Positions 15,121-18,991 of a DNA stretch of 18,991 nt are shown piece after piece. A program made the translations under genes and the position numbers. Under the pieces are notes generated by a model. That model saw only the letters and a program-made list of their open reading frames with translations. It did not search any database and was not told the DNA's origin. The stretch's first letter is position 1. Each line of letters starts with the position of its first letter. The DNA comes from Sphingomonadales bacterium (GTDB lineage Bacteria; Pseudomonadota; Alphaproteobacteria; Sphingomonadales; Sphingomonadaceae): positions 1 through 18,991 of the forward strand of contig JAIYAA010000110.1 in NCBI GenBank assembly GCA_027489295.1, written 5' to 3'.

Positions 15121-16634
15121 CCCTGCGCTCGACGATCGCGCTGGGGAGTCGATTGGCAAAGGCCGTGCGGGCCATTGCCCGGTCCCGGCCGTTCTCGCGC
15201 CAGCGCCAGCTCGGGATGGCGAGGCTGGCTTCCATGATCGGCTGGGAAAGCAGCGGATTGACCACCGGCAGCATTTGGCTGCGATCGGATTCGAGCGTGA
15301 GCTGCGCGCGTACCAGCGCTGCGATGTGCGCCGCCTTGCCCGGCAGCGCCGAATCGGGGGCGTCGAGCCAGGGGTGGTGAAGCGGCGTATCGGCGAGCGA
15401 GGCGATCAGGTCGGGATGCAGGAAACGCTGGTTCGGCTTCCAGCGATAACCCCGGGGCTGACGCGCAAGGCGCATGGCGGCGCGCGTCACACGCAGCGGT
15501 CCCGCGCCGGTTTGGCGGCAGACGTCCCGCAAGGTTGCAAAGGCGCCGGCGCCGGGCCCCTCGTGAAGCGCGCGGTCGGCGAGCGCCGCAGCCGATTGCG
15601 AATAGCCGAAGACATTGTCGCCGCCATTGCCGGTGAAGAAGGCATCGGCGCCGATCTGCCGTGCAAGGGCGCGATGCGCGGCCTCGTAGGGCTGTGCTTC
15701 GACGCGCCCGGCGGGACGCGGCAGATGTGCACCCAGCGGTAGCGACAGGTCGACGGCATGCAGGTCGTCGCGACTCTCGGAGAGTAGCAGGCCGACCGTC
15801 GCAAACCAGCTGCGCGAAATCGCGCTCGTCGCCCGCTGCATCGTCGGTGAACATTGTCAGACACTCGGCGCCGGACCCAGCCCCGCCAAGACAGGCCGCA
15901 ACGATGGACGAATCGAGCCCGCCTGACAGGCTCAGCAACGGATGCCGGTAGAGCGAGGCCCAGCCTGCGACGCAATGTTCGACGACGCGCCGCAGCCGCT
16001 CGGCGGTCGCGGCGCTGTCCTCGTCGTCGCGAGGATCGGCGAACGCCCAGGGGGACCAACCGGTGGTCGTCTGCTCGGCCGCGCCGTCCAGCATGACGAT
16101 GTCGCCGGCGCGAAGGTCGCCGATGCCGGCAAGTGCGGTGTGGGGGGTGGGAAGGCCGCCCGAGTACAGGGTCCGGCCGAGCGCATCCCGGGCCACTGGG
16201 TATCCATGGCCGCTCGCTGCTTCCAGAAGCGCGACATCCGAAGCGAAGAGCTTCAGCCCGCCCTGTTCGGCCCGATAGCAGGGCAGCGCAGCGGAGGGAT
16301 CGCGAAGGACTTGCGTCCGGCCGCCTTGGGACCGCACCCCCACATAACCGCCCCACCAGGCGTCGAGCAGCGCGGCGAAGCCATGGCGCGATAGATGTGC
16401 CCGCTCTGCCTCGCTGAGGGCAGTCACCGCGCGTGCCGGACCCTGCCTGGGGAACAGGGTCCCGATGACGACCGCCTCTGGATCGATGGCGATACAGTTG
16501 CAGGCCCCGTTCGTCAGCACTGCAAAACCATGGGTGCTGTGCGCCACCGCAAGGCCCGTACGCGCTGCCATCCGGGCAGTTGCCTGCGTAACGGCGCCCG
16601 AACCTGCGATCAGCAGGAGGTAGCGGGGCCTCAT
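15080..16634 (-). pseudogene. Lasso cyclase (asparagine-synthetase-like, C protein), frameshifted and 3'-truncated
   Basis: The C protein of lasso biosynthesis adenylates the Asp/Glu side chain and closes the isopeptide ring. From ATG 16634 the frame gives an N-terminal amidotransferase-like domain and the ATP loop SGGLDSS (237-243), then MFTDDAAGDERDFAQLV (to Val277). There one extra base in AAA at 15803-15805 shifts the frame. The other frame continues ATVGLLLSESRDDLHAVDL with NGGDNVFGY and RLPSAIVERRVKGTPGA, ending at TGA 15080; with the base removed the product has 517 residues. Family members go on for roughly 80 residues after the KGTP motif; here only PRSSAA follows. So two lesions are present. 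ATG overlaps the stop of B by ATGA. Confidence 0.8.
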
Positions 16635-17278
16635 CGAACCACCAGGATCGGGGTGTAGAGCCGCACCTGCTCGAGATCGCCGACGACGACGGCATCTCCG
16701 GACTGGACCCAGCTATGCGCGGCGAAGGGGTGAAGGCGAACGCCGAGGATCAGCGCGGCATCCAACCCGCGGTGCCAACAGAGGCGCGCTGCGGCGATCG
16801 CGCGGGGCAGGCATTGGTCCGCTACGCGCAGGATCATGGCGCTCGTCGCGAACGCACCGGCGATGGTCTGCAGCGACGCTTCGTCCAGCGGCCGCGCTGC
16901 CGGTACGGCGGGTGTCGGGATGCGTCGCAGGATGTTCGCTAGCGGCCGCCGGCGGAGCCAGTGCTTCGCGCGCAATTGACCGGCAATCGCCTGCGCGGAG
17001 ATCCATGTGGCCCTGCCTGGCCCGGCATGCGCGAGGTCCCGGGTCGCGATTGGAAACGAGGCGCCTTGCGGGCGTTGCACAGGATCGGCGCCGGCGACAC
17101 CGGCGGCGACGAGTGCGGCGTGGGCGTCCCGGTCGATCGCCTCGCCGGCAGCCCAGCACTGGAAGATCGCATCCAGGGGCTCGGGCAGGCAGAAATAGCG
17201 GTCGCCTTCGAGGTCTAGGAAGACCGCCTGGCCTGCACAGCGGCACCAGGAAACGGAGGTGTGAGAAGCAAGCGACAT
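16631..17278 (-). CDS. Lasso leader peptidase with RRE domain (B protein)
   Basis: A 215-residue B protein, fusing a PqqD-like leader-binding domain (RRE, about 5-75: AVFLDLEGDRYFCL and so on) with a transglutaminase-like cysteine protease (about 95-215) that removes the precursor leader. The triad is complete: Cys156 in DQCLPRA, His188 in HPFAAHSWVQ and Asp201 in VVVGD; the end YTPILV is typical. Length is normal for the fused proteobacterial form. Its stop overlaps the start of the cyclase gene (ATGA, 16631-16634), the usual B-C coupling. Upstream, where the precursor gene A should stand, only 45-50 bases remain before relaxase sequence starts. The gene itself looks intact but has no visible promoter of its own and no substrate gene in the window. 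Confidence 0.88.
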   Translation of the reverse strand: MSLASHTSVSWCRCAGQAVFLDLEGDRYFCLPEPLDAIFQCWAAGEAIDRDAHAALVAAGVAGADPVQRPQGASFPIATRDLAHAGPGRATWISAQAIAGQLRAKHWLRRRPLANILRRIPTPAVPAARPLDEASLQTIAGAFATSAMILRVADQCLPRAIAAARLCWHRGLDAALILGVRLHPFAAHSWVQSGDAVVVGDLEQVRLYTPILVVR

Positions 17279-17297
17279 GGCGGATCCGTCACGGAAA

Positions 17298-17323
17298 GGG
17301 CGCGCACCGGAAGGCGCGCGCCC
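17298..17323 (-). terminator. GC-rich hairpin, probable A-B intergenic attenuator
   Basis: GGGCGCGC (17298-17305) pairs with GCGCGCCC (17316-17323) around a 10-base loop. Read on the minus strand, the stem is followed by TTT and then, 20 bases later, by the start of B. Lasso operons often have such a hairpin between the precursor gene and B, which lets much more precursor be made. If so, the lost precursor gene ended just beyond 17323. Confidence 0.45.
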
Positions 17324-17325
17324 GG

Positions 17326-18750
17326 GTCGATCATCCGCACACGCACATCGTGCTGCGCGGCGTCGACGAGTCCGGCGAGAACCTGATCATCGCCAGCGAG
17401 TATATTTCCCATGGCCTGCGCGAGCGTGCGTCCGAGCTGGTGACGCTCGACCTCGGGCCACGCACGGACCAGGAGATCGAAGCCCGGCTCCGCCACGATG
17501 TCGACCAGGAGCGGCTGACCGCGATCGATCGGCCGCTGCTCCGGCGCATGGATGCCGACCGGACGGTGTCGGCCGCCGACAACGATCCCTTCCAACAGGC
17601 GGTGGCCGCGGGACGATTGCGGAAGCTCAAGGCGATGGAACTGGCCGAGGACATGGGCGGGGGCCGCTACCGGTTTGCCGAAGGCCTCGAGGCAACGCTC
17701 CGCCAGATGGGCGAGCGGGGCGATATCATCCGCCTAATGCAGCGGGAATTGACGGCGCGCCGGCTGGATCGTCCCGGCGTCGAGCAGGTGGTCGAGACCG
17801 AGCTTCGCGAACCCCTGATCGGACGGCTGATCCGGCGCGGCTTTTCCGACGAGCACCGCGACCGGCATTACCTGCTGGTCGACGGCATCGATGGCCGGGT
17901 GCATTATGTCGATATCGGGCGCGGCGATGCGACTCCTTCGATCCCGGAAGGCGCGACCATTCGGCTCGAATCGCCCGCGCTAGGCGTGACCGACGCCGAT
18001 CGCACGGTCGATGCTGTGGCGCGGGCCAATGGCGGCCGCTATTCGATCGACCTCCATCTGCGTTACGACGCCAGCGCCAGTCAGGCCTATGCAACAGCGC
18101 ATGTCAGGCGCCTGGAAGCGATGCGGCGGGCGGGCGCCGGGCCGGAGCGGCAAACCGACGGCAGCTGGACCATTCCGGAGGACCATCTGGATCGCGCCGA
18201 AGTGTTTGCGCTACGGCAGCAGCGGGAGCGACCAGTTGCGTTGACCATCCTGTCGTCCCGTGCGGTCAGCGAGCTGGTCGACATTGAGGCGCCGAGTTGG
18301 CTCGATCGTGAACTGGCATCCGACATTAAGACGGCGGCGCGGGACTCGGGCTTCGGGCGCGAAATCGGCAGCGCGCTTGCGGCGCGTCGGCATTGGCTCA
18401 TTGAGCGGCAACTGGCGGACGGCGACGAGCAGGCGTTTCGGCTGCGGCGCGACGCGTTGCAAGAACTCAGCAGGCGAGAACTGCGCGCTGCTGGAGATCG
18501 GTTGGAACAGGAACTGGGCAAGCCGTTCGTGCCTTCCCGCAACGGCGATCGGATCGAAGGTGTGATCGCCAGACGTGTGGATCTTGAAAGCGGCCCGCAT
18601 GCCCTTATTGAGCGATCACGAGACTTTACGCTGGCGCCGTGGCGGGATGTGCTTGAGCGAAATCTGGGCCAGCCCGCCTCAGGTATCATGCGTGCGGAAG
18701 CGATCGATTGGCGATTTGGGAGAGGCCGGGCGGGGCCAAGCATATCTTAA
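17326..18750 (+). pseudogene. 5'-truncated DUF3363 relaxase (VirD2-like) of a conjugative element
   Basis: The plus-strand frame reads VDHPHTHIVLRGVDESGENL, the HxH metal motif region of MOB relaxases that start conjugative DNA transfer, followed by ASEYISHGLRERASEL, LGPRTDQEIEARL and a long DUF3363 part to WRDVLERNLGQPASGI and the end GRGRAGPSIS. 474 residues remain from about 650. The N-terminal part with the first motifs and nicking tyrosine is missing, and no start codon with a ribosome site lies near 17326; the open frame extends back to 16912, but there it only shadows the B gene on the other strand. The C-terminus is complete. The element next to the lasso genes can therefore not mobilise itself with this relaxase. 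Confidence 0.82.
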
Positions 18751-18991
18751 ACAGCACGCCAGCGATCATTTTTATGTCGGCCTTTTCGGCATCACGATTG
18801 GTCCGACTGTGGGACGAAGCCGACGTTTGCCGCTTGCCAGTTCAATGACCGCTTCCGGCAAGAGTCGACGTTCTTGCGAATGACGCAGGCAGCTTTGAGC
18901 TTACGGCATCGCTGAAGCTCCGCAATTTCCCTTCCAACTCTAATCTCGGCAGCAAGTTGAGCGTTTCACGGGCGGGCGGCACCCTGAGACG

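Noticed and set aside
14973..15800. Continuation of the cyclase in its first frame to 14973 (553 residues)
   Set aside because: After Val277 this frame becomes Arg/Ala-rich nonsense, while the real cyclase motifs continue in the neighbouring frame.
17287..17323. Possible tail of a lasso core peptide (…RAFRCAPFP stop) on the minus strand just before B
   Set aside because: The frame runs through the hairpin and then into relaxase complement; no leader, no ring Gly or Asp/Glu pattern can be placed. Not enough to call a precursor.
16912..17325. N-terminal part of the long plus-strand frame that ends in the relaxase
   Set aside because: It is the complement of the B gene; no relaxase similarity starts before about 17326.
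18751..18991. Sequence after the relaxase
   Set aside because: Only short frames without motifs; no terminator or gene can be supported in these 240 bases.

Overview
The window reads as high-GC alphaproteobacterial DNA, most likely a sphingomonad (Sphingomonas/Sphingobium/Novosphingobium type). The evidence is two large TonB-dependent receptors, a Tat-exported Nif3-like protein, a proteobacterial lasso-peptide locus with an isopeptidase start next to a receptor, an AlpA regulator and a DUF3363 relaxase of the kind carried by integrative/conjugative elements. Species and families are inferred from sequence memory; no search was run.

Left part (1-7015, minus strand): a likely uptake-and-hydrolysis unit. 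From the promoter side it holds a degenerate Nif3-like protein (6967-6233), a Tat-signal Nif3-like protein (6164-5238), a secreted type-B carboxylesterase that overlaps it by ATGA (5241-3661), a 566-base gap without a gene, and an outer-membrane TonB-dependent receptor (3094-230) that ends at a strong hairpin terminator. It looks like import and periplasmic hydrolysis of an ester-type compound; the substrate is unknown.

Middle (7016-10004): a patchwork. Two related 3' ends of an IS5-type transposase lie in the same orientation at 7376-7494 and 9764-9832. Between them are a 5'-truncated antibiotic-biosynthesis-type monooxygenase, an atypical SDR/epimerase and a carboxymuconolactone-decarboxylase-like protein. 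The second remnant runs into the 3' end of an alpA-like excision regulator.

Accessory module (10350-11988): three tightly packed plus-strand genes of unknown function (the last with a zinc-ribbon pattern) converge on a minus-strand SRAP/YedK-type gene. The SRAP gene has ATC where the start codon should be.

Right part (12044-18750): a decayed lasso-peptide locus joined to a conjugative element. It has an intact STN-domain TonB receptor, the first about 42 codons of a probable lasso isopeptidase, a lasso cyclase gene (C) with a one-base frameshift and a missing 3' end, and an intact leader peptidase/RRE fusion (B). No precursor (A) gene is visible. Where A should lie, the sequence becomes the middle of a DUF3363 relaxase that has lost its N-terminal part. 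The locus therefore looks like an immobilised remnant that keeps the receptor and one maturation enzyme but has lost precursor, cyclase function and isopeptidase. The last 240 bases (18751-18991) show no gene I can recognise. No rRNA, tRNA or CRISPR array was seen.
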